From JASHPR01 sp963844655 (GTDB lineage: Bacteria > Actinomycetota > Actinomycetes > Streptosporangiales > Streptosporangiaceae): DNA of 64,000 nucleotides. Below the pieces are notes generated by a model. It did no database searches and was not told where the DNA came from. It was given only the letters and a program-made list of their open reading frames with translations. Below, piece by piece: positions 53,925 through 64,000 of this stretch. Position 1 is the stretch's first letter. The number at the start of each line of letters is the position of its first letter. Both the position numbers and the translations under genes were made by a program. Location: contig CAWJPA010000002.1 in the NCBI GenBank assembly GCA_963844655.1, forward strand, positions 372,001 through 436,000, written 5' to 3'.

Positions 53925-55103
53925 GTGTTCGCCCACGCCCTGGTCGGGGGGCCCGGAGCCCCGGTTCTCCGGCCCGACACGCTCACCGCCGCCTGCCACA
54001 GCTCAGACCCGGGGATCGCCTGCCGCCTCGCGTGGGACCTGACACACAGCGAGAAGGCGGCCGGCCTGGCCAAGGTCTACTTCGCCGGCCCCGCCCAGAT
54101 CGCGATCCGGATCGGCTTCGTGATCCTGATCGCGCTGCTGCTGCGGCTGGCCGCGCACCGGGCCATCGCCAGGATCACTTCGAGCGCGGCCAAGGAAGAC
54201 CCGGAGGGCAGCGACCGCGCGCACTCGCTGCTGTTCCGGGAGCGGCGGCAGCAGCGGGCCACCGCGCTCGGCGCGATCCTGAGCAACGCCGCGTCCCTGA
54301 CCATCTTCGGCATCGCGGTGGTCATGATCCTCGGCGACATGGGGCTGAACCTGGCGCCGGTGCTGGCCAGCGCGGGTGTGCTGGGCGTGGCCATCGGGTT
54401 CGGCGCGCAGAACCTGGTGCAGGACTTCCTGGCCGGGGTCTTCATGCTGCTCGAGGACCAGTACGGGGTGGGCGACGTCATCGACGTCGGCGGCACGTCG
54501 GGAACGGTCGAGGCGGTGAGCCTGCGGATCACCCGGCTCCGCGACGTGAGCGGCGTGGTCTGGCATGTCCGCAACGGCACCATCTCCAAGGCAGGCAACA
54601 AGTCCCAGGGCTGGGCCAGGGCCGTGGTCGACTTCCCGGTCCCGTACCGGCATGACATTCCGCAGGTACGCCAGGTGATGGCCCGGACGGCCAGCGAGAT
54701 GTGGCAGGAGCCTGGCTGGCAGAAGGTCATCCTCGAGGAGCCCGAGGTGTGGGGGGTCCAGACGCTGTACACCGACGCCGTGCTGCTGCGGGTCGTGGCC
54801 CGCACCGTGCCGCTGCGGCAGTGGGAGGTCCAGCGGGAGCTCACCGAGCGGCTGAAGAACTCGCTCGACGCGACCGGTGTCGCCGACGGGTCCGGGGTCA
54901 TGCCCGGCCCCGAACCCAATGGCTCCGGGACCTCGAACGGCAACGGTACCCACGACGGCGCCGCCGCCCCGGCCGACTCCCGTCCCCTGGCCGCCCCGTC
55001 CAGCCCGACCACGAGCCAGACCTTGCTGGCCGACCTGCCTCCGCCCCGGGAGTCGTCGGGCGCATCCGGCGGCCCGGCGGGACCGGCCGCCCCGGGCACG
55101 TAA
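53925..55103 (+). CDS. MscS-family mechanosensitive channel
   Basis: 392 residues from GTG 53925, preceded by AAAGGGGGT; the open frame runs further upstream without similarity. Membrane helices include IAIRIGFVILIALLLRLAAH and LTIFGIAVVMILGDMGL. The pore-lining TM3 region is APVLASAGVLGVAIGFGAQNLVQDFLAGVFMLLEDQYGVGDVI, followed by the beta domain GTVEAVSLRITRLRD. The C-terminal 80 residues are Pro/Ser/Gly-rich and disordered. It releases solutes upon osmotic down-shock. It ends 13 bases before the globin gene on the same strand. Confidence 0.93.
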   Translation: MFAHALVGGPGAPVLRPDTLTAACHSSDPGIACRLAWDLTHSEKAAGLAKVYFAGPAQIAIRIGFVILIALLLRLAAHRAIARITSSAAKEDPEGSDRAHSLLFRERRQQRATALGAILSNAASLTIFGIAVVMILGDMGLNLAPVLASAGVLGVAIGFGAQNLVQDFLAGVFMLLEDQYGVGDVIDVGGTSGTVEAVSLRITRLRDVSGVVWHVRNGTISKAGNKSQGWARAVVDFPVPYRHDIPQVRQVMARTASEMWQEPGWQKVILEEPEVWGVQTLYTDAVLLRVVARTVPLRQWEVQRELTERLKNSLDATGVADGSGVMPGPEPNGSGTSNGNGTHDGAAAPADSRPLAAPSSPTTSQTLLADLPPPRESSGASGGPAGPAAPGT

Positions 55104-55116
55104 CCTGGAGCACGCC

Positions 55117-55539
55117 ATGGACGACACCACCGAAGTGAGCTTCTACGAGGCAGTGGGCGGCGAGGAGACGTTCCGCCGCCTGGTGCACCGGTTCTACCAG
55201 GAGGTCGCGGCCGACCCGGAGTTCCGCCCGGTGTACCCCAGCCGGGACCTCGGGCCGGCCGAGGAGCACCTGCGGCTGTTCCTGATCCAGTACTGGGGCG
55301 GGCCGGGCACCTACAGCGAGCAGCGCGGCCACCCGCGGCTGCGCATGCGGCACGCGCACTTCGCGATCGGCGAGGCAGAACGCGACGCCTGGCTGCGGCA
55401 CATGCGCACCGCCCTGGACGAGCTCAAGCTGGACGAGGCCCGCGACGCGCAGCTGTGGGATTACCTGGTGATGGCCGCGCACAGCCTGGTCAACCAGGAC
55501 ACCAGGCGCGGCCCCGACCTGGGACTGGCCCCGGCCTGA
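55117..55539 (+). CDS. glbO: Group II truncated haemoglobin
   Basis: 140 residues from ATG 55117, with CTGGAG upstream. SFYEAVGGEETFRRLVHRFYQEVAADPEFRPVYP contains the B10 Tyr, and QYWGGPGTYSEQRGHPRLRMRHAHFAIGE holds the conserved W and the proximal His. This is nearly the mycobacterial GlbO consensus. Its role is oxygen/NO binding near the membrane. It follows mscS by 13 bases and is likely co-transcribed with it. Confidence 0.92.
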   Translation: MDDTTEVSFYEAVGGEETFRRLVHRFYQEVAADPEFRPVYPSRDLGPAEEHLRLFLIQYWGGPGTYSEQRGHPRLRMRHAHFAIGEAERDAWLRHMRTALDELKLDEARDAQLWDYLVMAAHSLVNQDTRRGPDLGLAPA

Positions 55540-55579
55540 ACACGGCCCGGCCGATGAGCACCCCGGGGCCGATCAAGAA

Positions 55580-55612
55580 GCAACGTCCGGGGGACTGGCC
55601 TCCGGACGTTGC
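55580..55612. terminator. Bidirectional terminator-like hairpin between glbO and ettA
   Basis: GCAACGTCCGG and CCGGACGTTGC pair perfectly (11 bp) around an 11-base loop. The hairpin lies between the convergent glbO (stop 55539) and ettA (stop 55637). Flanks are not U-rich, so it may act in both directions by structure alone. Confidence 0.65.
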
Positions 55613-55636
55613 GTAACGGATGAAAGGGCAGCGGCG

Positions 55637-57301
<1,665 letters not shown>

Positions 57302-57392
57302 GTCTTCAAGGGTACGGGCAGGACCGGCCCGGATCGCACGGGTCGGCGGCGGTGCGCGGCCCGCACCGCGCGGGCCGCCGCCCGGCGGTGGG

Positions 57393-57956
57393 TCAGGCCG
57401 GCGCCGCCGCGCTGTCCGCCTCCCTGGCCAGCGCCTCGATCGCGCTGTCGTCGAACATGTCGTCGGCCAGCCCCTCGGCGTCGCTGGCCAGGGCCGCCAG
57501 CGCGGCCGCCTCGTCGGCGTCCGCCGTCTCACCCAGCGCGCCGTTCTCGCCCGCCGCGGCCGCTTCCTCGGCCGTCCGGCCCGTGGCCGGCAGGGTGCGC
57601 TGGAAGTTGGCCACGCCTCGGCTCAGGTCGTGCCCGAGCGAGTGCGCGTCCACGTCCACGGAGATCCGGCGCTCGCCGTCCTTGTTGACGTAGGACCGGA
57701 CGTCAAGCCGGCCCCGGACCACCACCGGATCGCCCTTCCGCAGGCACTTGGAAAGGTTCTCGGCGAGCTTGCGCCAGCAGGTCACGGTCACGAAGGAGGT
57801 GTTGCCGTCGGACCACTCGCCGGTCGTGTAGTCCCGGCGGCGGCGGGTCCACCCCACCCTCATGGACAGCACCGGGGTCCCGCTGCCCACGGTCCGGTAG
57901 CTGGGCTCCGTGGCCACGTATCCGGTCAGGCTCACCAGCGCCTCGTTGAACATCAT
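57393..57956 (-). CDS. ssb: Single-stranded DNA-binding protein
   Basis: 187 residues from ATG 57956 (AGGAGG six bases upstream; a second ATG follows at once). OB-fold SSB pattern: MMFNEALVSLTGYVATEPSYRTVGSG, FVTVTCWRKLAENLSKCLRKGDPVVVRGRL. The C-terminal tail is Ala/Glu/Asp-rich but lacks the usual DDDIPF ending (here ADSAAAPA). This is typical of actinomycete second SSBs (SsbB), used in specialised recombination/competence rather than general replication. Confidence 0.9.
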   Translation of the reverse strand: MMFNEALVSLTGYVATEPSYRTVGSGTPVLSMRVGWTRRRRDYTTGEWSDGNTSFVTVTCWRKLAENLSKCLRKGDPVVVRGRLDVRSYVNKDGERRISVDVDAHSLGHDLSRGVANFQRTLPATGRTAEEAAAAGENGALGETADADEAAALAALASDAEGLADDMFDDSAIEALAREADSAAAPA

Positions 57957-58145
57957 CGCGATCCTCCTGAATTCTGCGGCTCCGGAGCGCCGGTCGCGTC
58001 CGGGCGGCCGCTGTGGCGGCACGCCGCCAGGCTGCTCCCCAACGTCGCGGATGCGGCGGCCCTGGCGCACCGGCAGGCGCCGCCCTGTGGACAGCGCGGG
58101 ACCGCGCACCCCGGCTGTGGACGGCCGGGCCGGACTGCGAGTGCC

Positions 58146-58402
58146 ATGTGGGATGATCTCCCTCCCCCGACGCGGCCTGGCTGATCCACTGGTGGCCGTG
58201 GTTCCCGCAGTGGCAGGACATCGACATTGCCGCTGAACTGGAGAAACACTGGAAACGACACGGCGGCCTGCCGCCGGGCCGCGGTCTTCGCCTGCGGGCC
58301 TGCCTCCTGCACATCGGGTTGGACGCTATGGCCTACAGTGCCTACCGCGGCCGATCGGATGACCTCGCTCGCATCGCACGCCAGACCTCAGGCCTGATCT
58401 AG
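58146..58402 (+). pseudogene. Small hypothetical protein, apparent single-base frameshift
   Basis: From ATG 58146 the frame reads MWDDLPPP and then stops after four more codons. If one C is restored in the run at 58161-58168, it continues DAAWLIHWWPWFPQWQDIDI to a TAG at 58400-58402, giving 85 residues. The downstream frame has strong GC at third positions and a Trp-rich, helical look (AAELEKHWKRHGGLPPG). No family recognised. It lies between convergent-facing ssb and the HtrA-like gene, in otherwise empty 57957-58415. Confidence 0.45.
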
Positions 58403-58415
58403 GTTCGGCGCAGGG

Positions 58416-59363
58416 TCAGGCCGCGATGAGCTCCGACGGCTCGGCGATCACGTCCACCAGCGCACCGTTGCGCATGACGGTGATGGCCAGGGGCTGCCCG
58501 ATGGCCTCGCCGAACATCAGCCGCTGCAGGTCCTGGGCTTTCTGCACCGGGTGCCCGGCCGCACTGACCAGCAGGTCCCCGGCCCGCAGGCCCGCGCGCT
58601 CGGCCGGGCCGCCAGCCACGACCTCGGCGACCCGCAGGCCGCTGGTGCGGCCGAACCGCTGCTGCAGCCCGGCGGGCAGCGGCGCGGGCACACTGACCAG
58701 CCCCAGGTACGCCCGCCGCACGCGGCCGTGCTGCATCAGCGCGGAGATGATCCGGCGGGTGGTGGCGTTCACCGGGACCGCCAGGCCGAGCCCGATACCG
58801 GCCACCGCCGTGTTGATGCCCACCACCCGCGAGTGCGCATCGGCCAGCGCGCCGCCCGAGTTTCCCGGGTTGAGCGCGGCATCGGTCTGGATCACGTCCT
58901 CCACCAGCCGCGCCGCCGCGCCGCTGCGGGTCGGCAGGGACCGCCCGACCGCGCTCACCACGCCCGCGGTCACCGAGCCCGCCAGCCCGAGCGGGCTGCC
59001 CACGGCCACCACCAGCTGGCCGACCACGAGCTGATCCGCCTCCCCAAGCTCGGCGGGCGGCGGCGTGGGCCCGGCCGCGCGCGCCACAGCGAGATCGGAC
59101 AGCGGGTCGGCCCCGACCACGGTGAACGCGGCGCTGGTGCCGTCCGCGAACAGGGCGGTGCCGCCCTGGCTCTTCCCCACGACATGGGCGTTGGTCAGCA
59201 GGAACCCGTCCCCGGTGAACACGACGGCAGAGCCAAGGCTCTCCCCGCCCCGGCTCCTGCCGCCAGCCTGCGGCACCCGCAGGCTGGCGACCTTCGGCGT
59301 GAGTTCGGCGGCGACCCCGGAGACGACCTGTGAGTACGCGTCCAGCGGCAAGTCAGCTGGCAT
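58416..59363 (-). CDS. HtrA-like trypsin-type serine protease with PDZ domain, no signal peptide
   Basis: 315 residues from ATG 59363, which has GGGAGGTTGAA upstream. Trypsin-fold triad: His in LLTNAHVVGKS, Asp in ADPLSDLAVAR, Ser in ALNPGNSGGALAD. A C-terminal PDZ domain follows (GLRVAEVVAGGPAERAGLRAGDLLVSAAG). Unlike most HtrA/DegP proteins it lacks any signal peptide or membrane anchor at the start (ADLPLDAYSQVV), so it appears cytoplasmic. It resembles the short actinomycete S1C proteases. Likely protein quality control. Confidence 0.9.
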   Translation of the reverse strand: MPADLPLDAYSQVVSGVAAELTPKVASLRVPQAGGRSRGGESLGSAVVFTGDGFLLTNAHVVGKSQGGTALFADGTSAAFTVVGADPLSDLAVARAAGPTPPPAELGEADQLVVGQLVVAVGSPLGLAGSVTAGVVSAVGRSLPTRSGAAARLVEDVIQTDAALNPGNSGGALADAHSRVVGINTAVAGIGLGLAVPVNATTRRIISALMQHGRVRRAYLGLVSVPAPLPAGLQQRFGRTSGLRVAEVVAGGPAERAGLRAGDLLVSAAGHPVQKAQDLQRLMFGEAIGQPLAITVMRNGALVDVIAEPSELIAA

Positions 59364-59511
59364 TTCAACCTCCCACGGCAAGCTAATTACAACATTACAC
59401 CGGAAGAGGATTAAGGGCCGTTACGCAACTGACCGTGCTCGCGGCCGGCCCGGCGGCGGGCTGTCCCGGCCGGTGACTCGGGGACCAAACGCCGGCGATA
59501 GGTTTCTTGGC

Positions 59512-60252
59512 ATGCCAGCCAGAACCCCCACGATCCTCGCCACGTCAGGCGGGATGCGCCGCGGCTCGCGCACCGCCTTCGAGTTCGCCCCGCTGCTGAC
59601 GCACGCGATCGAGCTGTCCGGAGTGGCCGGCCGCGCGCCGCGGGTCTGCCACATCGGCACGGCCGGCGGCGACCAGCTCTGGTTCAACGCGATGTTCACC
59701 GAGGCCGGAGAGGCCGCCGGGGTCACGGTCGCGCACCTGAACCTTTTTCCCATGCCGAGTGCCGCGGACCCGGCGGAACTGCTGCTCGGGCAGGACGTGA
59801 TCTGGGTCGGCGGCGGCAGCGTGGCGAACCTGCTGGCCGTGTGGCGGCTGCACGGCCTGGACCTGGTGCTCAGGGAGGCCTGGCAGGCCGGGGTGGTGCT
59901 GGCCGGGGTATCGGCCGGCTCGGTGTGCTGGCACGTCGGCGGCACGACCGACTCGTTCGGCCCCGACCTGCGGCCGGTTACCAACGGGCTGGCCCTCGTG
60001 CCGTACTCGGCCGGCGTGCACTACGACTCCGAGCTGCAGCGCAGGCCGCTGTTCCAGAAGCTGATCGCGGCCGGGGAGATCCCGGCCGGCTACGCCACCG
60101 ACGACGGGGTCGGCATCGTCTACCACGGCACGGAGTACGTGGAGGCCGTGACCGAGGTCCGCGGCAAGGGCGCCTACTGGGTCACCCAGGACGGCGGCGG
60201 GCAGCCTCGGGAGGAGCGGATCGAGCCGCGCGTCCTCCCCGACGCCTCCTGA
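59512..60252 (+). CDS. Peptidase S51 family protein (dipeptidase E / cyanophycinase-like)
   Basis: 246 residues from ATG 59512. The S51 fold shows TILATSGGMRRGSRTAFEFAPLLTH, the nucleophile elbow AGVSAGSVCWHVGG with Ser in G-x-S-A-G, and a later His region (VPYSAGVHYDSE). IWVGGGSVANLL is a second conserved block. Members cleave Asp-X dipeptides or cyanophycin; here the cytoplasmic dipeptidase E-like role is likelier, since no cyanophycin synthetase lies in view. Confidence 0.85.
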   Translation: MPARTPTILATSGGMRRGSRTAFEFAPLLTHAIELSGVAGRAPRVCHIGTAGGDQLWFNAMFTEAGEAAGVTVAHLNLFPMPSAADPAELLLGQDVIWVGGGSVANLLAVWRLHGLDLVLREAWQAGVVLAGVSAGSVCWHVGGTTDSFGPDLRPVTNGLALVPYSAGVHYDSELQRRPLFQKLIAAGEIPAGYATDDGVGIVYHGTEYVEAVTEVRGKGAYWVTQDGGGQPREERIEPRVLPDAS

Positions 60253-62161
60253 CCCGCAGCGCCTGTAGCCGTGGTTGGACACCTCGGCACGCTGCCGCCG
60301 GCCAAAGTGCCCAGCCACGACCGGATGCGGCCCGCAGGCCGGGCGCCGCGGGCGTGCCGGGCGCGGTTCAGGCGCCGGCCGCGATCTGGTACTCGCTGCG
60401 GAACCGCCCGAACTCGGCGAGTTCCTGCTCGGCGGGGATCACAACCATGTCGCGGGCCACGACGGCGATTCCGGCGCGCATCGTCGCCTGCACCTGTTCT
60501 CGTTCCCGTTCGGCCGCCGCTCGCACGATGTTCATGCAGCCCGAGGCGATCAGCCAGCCCAGGAACAGGAACGCCGCGATCAGGACCACGATCCATAGCA
60601 GCAGCGACGCGTCGCCGAACAGCCTCGGCGGGCTGCTCACTGCGTGGAACACGCCGAAGATCAGCAGCGCCACGATCCAGGCCAAGCTCACGATCACGCA
60701 GCCGAGCAGCAGGCCCTGCAGCGCCCCGATCATCCGCCACCAGGGCATGATCTTGTCCTCGGGCGGCAGGGACTCGCCCATAACCGTGCCGAGCGCGGCC
60801 GGGATCTCCTCGGCCCGGGAGCGCACGGCGGCCCGGGTCGTCTGCGACCACGGCTTCGGCAGCGGCGGGCCGACCTCGTCGGCGAGCTTAGTCAGCGCGT
60901 TGTCGATGTCCGCCTGCTGCGCGCCGGACGGCCCGGCGCTCATGCTCTTCAGGTCCGCCCACAGTTCCCCGAGCCGGGCCTTGCGCGCCGGATCGCGGCC
61001 GCTGGTGATCCGTTCCGCCAGCCAGGAGACCGGCCAGCCGACGTAGTCGATGGCCCTGAGCTCACGCGCGCTGTCCAGGGCGTCGGCCACGGCCGCGACG
61101 CCTGCCGCGTGGGAGAAGGCCTCCACGAGCTGATCGGAGCATTCGCCGGGCACCAGGCCCGCGTTCAGCACGGCCGCGGTCTCCAGCGCCCGGGCGTCCT
61201 GCCCCCGGCCGGCCTGCCCGTGCCGCTGCCTGTGCTGCTGACCGGGCCCGGCGTGCTCGCCCGCGTACGGCGCGAATCGCGCCGCGATGTCGTCGACGTC
61301 CGCCGAGATCCTGGCGCTGGCGGCCCGGCGCTCGGATACCGCCCCGGCCAGCAGCGCGCGCAGCTGGTCGGTCCCGGCCCCGGTGACCGCGGATGTGACC
61401 AGCACCGACGCGTCATGCAGTCCCTCGGAGTCCAGCAGGCGGCGCAGGTCGGTCACGCACTCCTCGGCCTGATCGTCGGTGAGCAGGTCCGACTGGTTCA
61501 GCACGACCGCGATCACCTCGGAGTGGCTCGCGAGCGGAACCAGGTACCGCCGGTGCACGGCCGCGTCCGCGTATTTCTGCGGGTCGAGCACCCAGACCAT
61601 GAGGTCGGCCATGCCGACCAGCCGGTCGACCTGGTTGGACGCGCCGGTCACGACGGAGTCATGGTCAGGCAGGTCGAGCAGGACGAGCCCGTTCAGCGTG
61701 GCCTCGCCCCCGTCGAGCGCGCTCCCGCGCGTGTACCGGTACCGGCGCGGCACAGCCAGCCATTCGAGCAGCGGGCCGAGCCGGCCGCGCCCCAGACGCA
61801 GGCGTGCGGGTCCCTGGTGACCGGCCGGGTCACGCCGGTCGCGGAGAACTCGTGGCCGACCAGCGTGTTGAACAGCGAGGACTTACCGCTGCCGGTGCCG
61901 CCGGCCAGCGCCGCCACGGTGTGGCCCGCGGACAGCCGCAGCCGTTCGCCGGCCCGGTCGACGAGATCCCTCGCGTCGGTGAGCAGTTCTTCGCTGAACC
62001 CGCCGTCGGCGGCGCGGGCCGATGCGATCTGGATCAGCCGGGCCAGCGCGGTGAGCCGGACCGAGAGCCCGGCCCCGGGGAGCCCGGTCCGCGACACGTC
62101 GGCGGGGGTCAGCCCGGCCCAGGGCCGCTCGGCCTGGGCCAGCTCGGCCCAGGGCGGGCCT

Positions 62162-62371
62162 GCGGGAGCCGGTCCAGCGCCCGGCTGCGTCCAGGGCGGG
62201 GCTGCGGGAGCCGGTCCAGCGCCCGGCTGCGTCCAGGGCGGGGCTGCGGGAGCCAGTCCAGCGCCCGGCTGCGTCCAGGGCGGGGCTGCGGGAGCCAGTC
62301 CAGCGCCCGGCTGCGTCCAGGGCGGGGCTGCGGGAGCCAGTCCAGCGGCCGGCTGCGTCCAGGGCGGCCCA
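62162..62371 (-). repeat. 42-bp tandem repeat array in the GTPase N-terminus
   Basis: Five 42-base units encode the 14-residue motif GAGLAPAAPPWTQP with small changes (G/A at one site); the last unit is more diverged. The array gives regularly spaced PPWTQ motifs in a disordered segment. Confidence 0.9.
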
Positions 62372-62510
62372 GCGGGAGCCGGCGCTGACGGCCTCTCGGC
62401 AGCCGGCGCTGACGGCCCGTCCGTGGTCGCCGCCGGAGCCGACCTGGCCGACCCGGCCGGAGATTGCTGTGGCGGGGACTGCTGGGCCGAAGACTGCTGG
62501 GCCGGGGACT

Positions 62511-63000
62511 CCCAGGGCGGCCCCGCCTTGGCCGGCGCCGCGGCTGGCCTGGCCGGGGCGGGCCCTAGCCGGGGGAACGCGGCACCGGGCGGCGGCGCTG
62601 CCGCCCCCGCGGGCGCGGGCGTCCCCGGTGTGGACGGTTCCGGTGCCGCCGGCTGCGCCCAGGCCGACCCGGCCGGAGACCGCGGGGCCGGAGACTCCCA
62701 GGCCGACCCGGCCGGAGATTGCTGGGCCGCGGACTGCTGGGCCGACCCGGCCGGAGATTGCTGGGCCGCGGACTGCTGGGCCGGGGAGGCCCAGGGCGGC
62801 CCCGCCTTGGCCGGCGCCGCAGCCGGCCTGGCCGGGGCGGGCCCTAGCCGGGGGAACGCGGCACCGGGCGGCGGCGCAGCGGCCCCCCGGGCGCAGCGGC
62901 CCCCCCGGGCGCGGGGGTCCCCGCGGGCGCGGGCGTCCCCGGTGTGGACGGTTCCGGTGCCGCCGGTTGCGCCCAGGCCGACCCGGCCGGGAACTGCTGG
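62511..63000 (-). repeat. Duplicated segments in the GTPase N-terminus
   Basis: An 88-base block at 62511-62598 recurs at 62790-62877 with two differences (offset 279, a multiple of 3). A block of about 75 bases around 62608-62685 recurs at 62922-62999, offset 314, one base short of a multiple of 3; this is where the frame breaks. Between them, two tandem 18-mers differ only by C6 versus C7. The region grew by local duplication. Confidence 0.8.
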
Positions 63001-63412
63001 GCCGGAGGCGCCCAGGGCGGCCTGGGCGTAACCGGCCCTGCTGGGCCGGAGGCGGTTGCGGCCGCGCTGGCTGACCCGGTCCACGGCCATCCGGCCGTGC
63101 GCGGCGCGGCAGGCGCCGACTCCTCGCCGGATGGCGCGTCCGGGGCTGGCTCGGGGGGTGGTGACTCGGCGGCCCAGGGCGGCGCGGACTTAGGCTGCAC
63201 GACCCTGACCGGCGCAGACCGGAACGGCACCGCCCGGGGCGGCAGGGTCTTGGGCGGCTCGGCCAGGGCCGCGGCGGCCCAGGGCGGCCCCGCCGCATCG
63301 TCTGGCTCCTGCCCGGCCTCGTCAGGCCCGGCGACGACCTCCGGCGCGGCGCTGGCCTCCTCGGGTTCCCGTGATCTGGCCCCGAAGATCTGCCACGGCG
63401 GCCGCGCGGCTG

Positions 63413-64000
63413 TCATCGTGCCGCCTCAAGCGCGACGGAGCCCTCGCGCAGCTGCGTGGCCGAGGTGTCGTCCGGCGCGCCCGTGTCGCTGATGATCTCA
63501 GCGAACCGCCGCATTTCCTCATCGAAGAGCAGGCTGATCTTGCCGTGCAGATCCAGGCGCGCCCGTGCGGCCAGGTCACGCATCGGGCCCGCTCCGAACA
63601 GCGTGGTGAGCAGGCGCTGCGGCACGGCGCTGGTGCCCTCGGTGATCTCCACGCCCCCCGCGCCGTATCCGAGCAGCCCGATGGTGAGCACTAGCGCCAG
63701 CGATTCGTCGTCGAATGACACGACGCGCGCGACCGAGCGCTTAGTTACGTTTTCCGCCTGTACCAGGTGCATTACGTGATCCTGCCATGCGCTGATGGTC
63801 CGGGCCGACCGCGTGGCCAGGTCCGGCAGTGACCGCGCCAGGTCGGCGATGCCTTTCGGCCTCTCCGGCGCATGGCGGCGGGACGGGGCGGACGGTATGA
63901 AATCAAACCCGGCGGCCATGGCGAACTCGCTGCCTTCCGGCTCGCTCACGTCCCCGTCAGCGAACTGGCTGATCAGGGCCGCGCCAGCGGAGTGCTGCTG
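63413..64000 (-). CDS. Dynamin-like GTPase partner, C-terminal part (5'-truncated by window edge)
   Basis: The frame enters from the right edge with no start (first codons read QQHSAGAALISQFADGDVSE) and runs to TGA 63413, 195 codons. A hydrophobic stretch (LALVLTIGLLGYGAGGV), followed by PQRLLTTLFGAGPMRDLAARARLDL, resembles the membrane-contact and stalk parts of actinomycete GTPases that occur in pairs with the next gene. The GTP-binding domain lies outside the window. The stop overlaps the downstream start (ATGA), so the two are translationally coupled. Confidence 0.65.
   Translation of the reverse strand, partial: QQHSAGAALISQFADGDVSEPEGSEFAMAAGFDFIPSAPSRRHAPERPKGIADLARSLPDLATRSARTISAWQDHVMHLVQAENVTKRSVARVVSFDDESLALVLTIGLLGYGAGGVEITEGTSAVPQRLLTTLFGAGPMRDLAARARLDLHGKISLLFDEEMRRFAEIISDTGAPDDTSATQLREGSVALEAAR

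Larger units (their letters stand above)
60368..63416 (-). pseudogene. Dynamin-like/YfjP-type GTPase with repeat-rich N-terminus, two apparent frameshifts
   Basis: ATG 63416 overlaps the upstream GTPase stop (ATGA). About 460 residues are Pro/Ala/Trp-rich and repetitive. The GTPase domain follows: G1 ALAGGTGSGKSSLFNTLVGHEF, T in TGVTRPVT, G3-like LLDLPDHDSV, G4 VLNQSD. Then a helical region and two membrane segments (LQGLLLGCVIVSLAWIVALL, LLLWIVVLIAAFLFLGWLI). One base is missing in the C6 run at 62882-62887 (a sister 18-mer has C7) and one near 61771-61777, between the GTPase G1 and G3 blocks. Adding both restores a single 1016-residue frame. It remodels or tethers membranes by analogy with bacterial dynamins; partner of the next gene. 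Confidence 0.75.

Noticed and set aside
61741..61800. Programmed ribosomal frameshifting in the GTPase gene
   Set aside because: No slippery heptamer with downstream structure is evident, and four other similar breaks occur in unrelated genes, which points to missing bases.
62162..62371. Regular repeats considered as a CRISPR array
   Set aside because: Units are directly adjacent, without spacers, and encode a peptide repeat inside a gene.

Overview
The window is about 64 kb of very GC-rich DNA. It has dense coding, many GTG starts, stop/start overlaps (ATGA, GTGA) and strong third-position GC, which together point to an actinomycete chromosome. The core order clgR-cinA-pgsA-rimO-(RodZ-like)-ftsK ... 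rnj-dapA matches the block known from Streptomyces and its relatives. Truncated haemoglobins, an actinobacterial Lhr helicase and an ECF42-type sigma factor agree with this. I would guess Streptosporangiales or a near relative, but the sequence alone does not fix the family.

Left part (1-16 kb): a short-chain dehydrogenase cut by the window edge faces a large LuxR/LAL regulator, followed by two alpha/beta hydrolases. Next is an ECF42-type sigma factor paired with a DGPF/YCII protein. A tight four-gene minus-strand operon follows: acyl-CoA ligase, polyhydroxyalkanoate (PHA) synthase, intracellular PHA depolymerase and acyl-CoA dehydrogenase. It looks like a unit that makes and mobilises storage polyester from fatty acids. 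A DUF3311/sodium-solute symporter pair diverges from it.

Middle (16-44 kb): Lhr helicase, a glutamate-cysteine-ligase-family protein, a 39-residue membrane protein not called by usual length cut-offs, an ammonia-lyase-family protein with an altered MIO motif, a ROK regulator and a cysteine-free Rrf2 regulator come first. The conserved clgR-to-ftsK block follows. Between ftsK and rnj sits an accessory cassette: a fused anthraniloyl-CoA monooxygenase/reductase, a RidA deaminase, a PaaX-type regulator and a 2-aminobenzoate-CoA ligase. It fits aerobic anthranilate breakdown through CoA thioesters. rnj-dapA, a 0.7-kb non-coding stretch with DnaA-box-like sites, an SGNH hydrolase and a ferritin-like di-metal oxidase close this part.

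Right part (44-64 kb): a cobalamin riboswitch with a Shine-Dalgarno-sequestering hairpin heads a btuF-btuC-btuD-like B12 uptake operon. Two truncated globins, an LCAD-type dehydrogenase, HNH and HTH proteins, a prolyl oligopeptidase, MscS, EttA, a single-stranded-DNA-binding protein, an HtrA-like protease and an S51 peptidase follow. The end is a coupled pair of dynamin-like GTPases, one with a huge repeat-built proline-rich N-terminus.

Two window-wide patterns stand out. First, a 30-bp G-rich repeat sits in frame inside coding genes (three copies, in the Lhr helicase and an acyl-CoA dehydrogenase). One copy belongs to a longer composite repeat that is also found between genes. Second, four otherwise convincing genes are broken by five apparent single-base losses, mostly in or next to G/C runs, all in the same direction. 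This suggests either sequence error or a slippage-prone genome.
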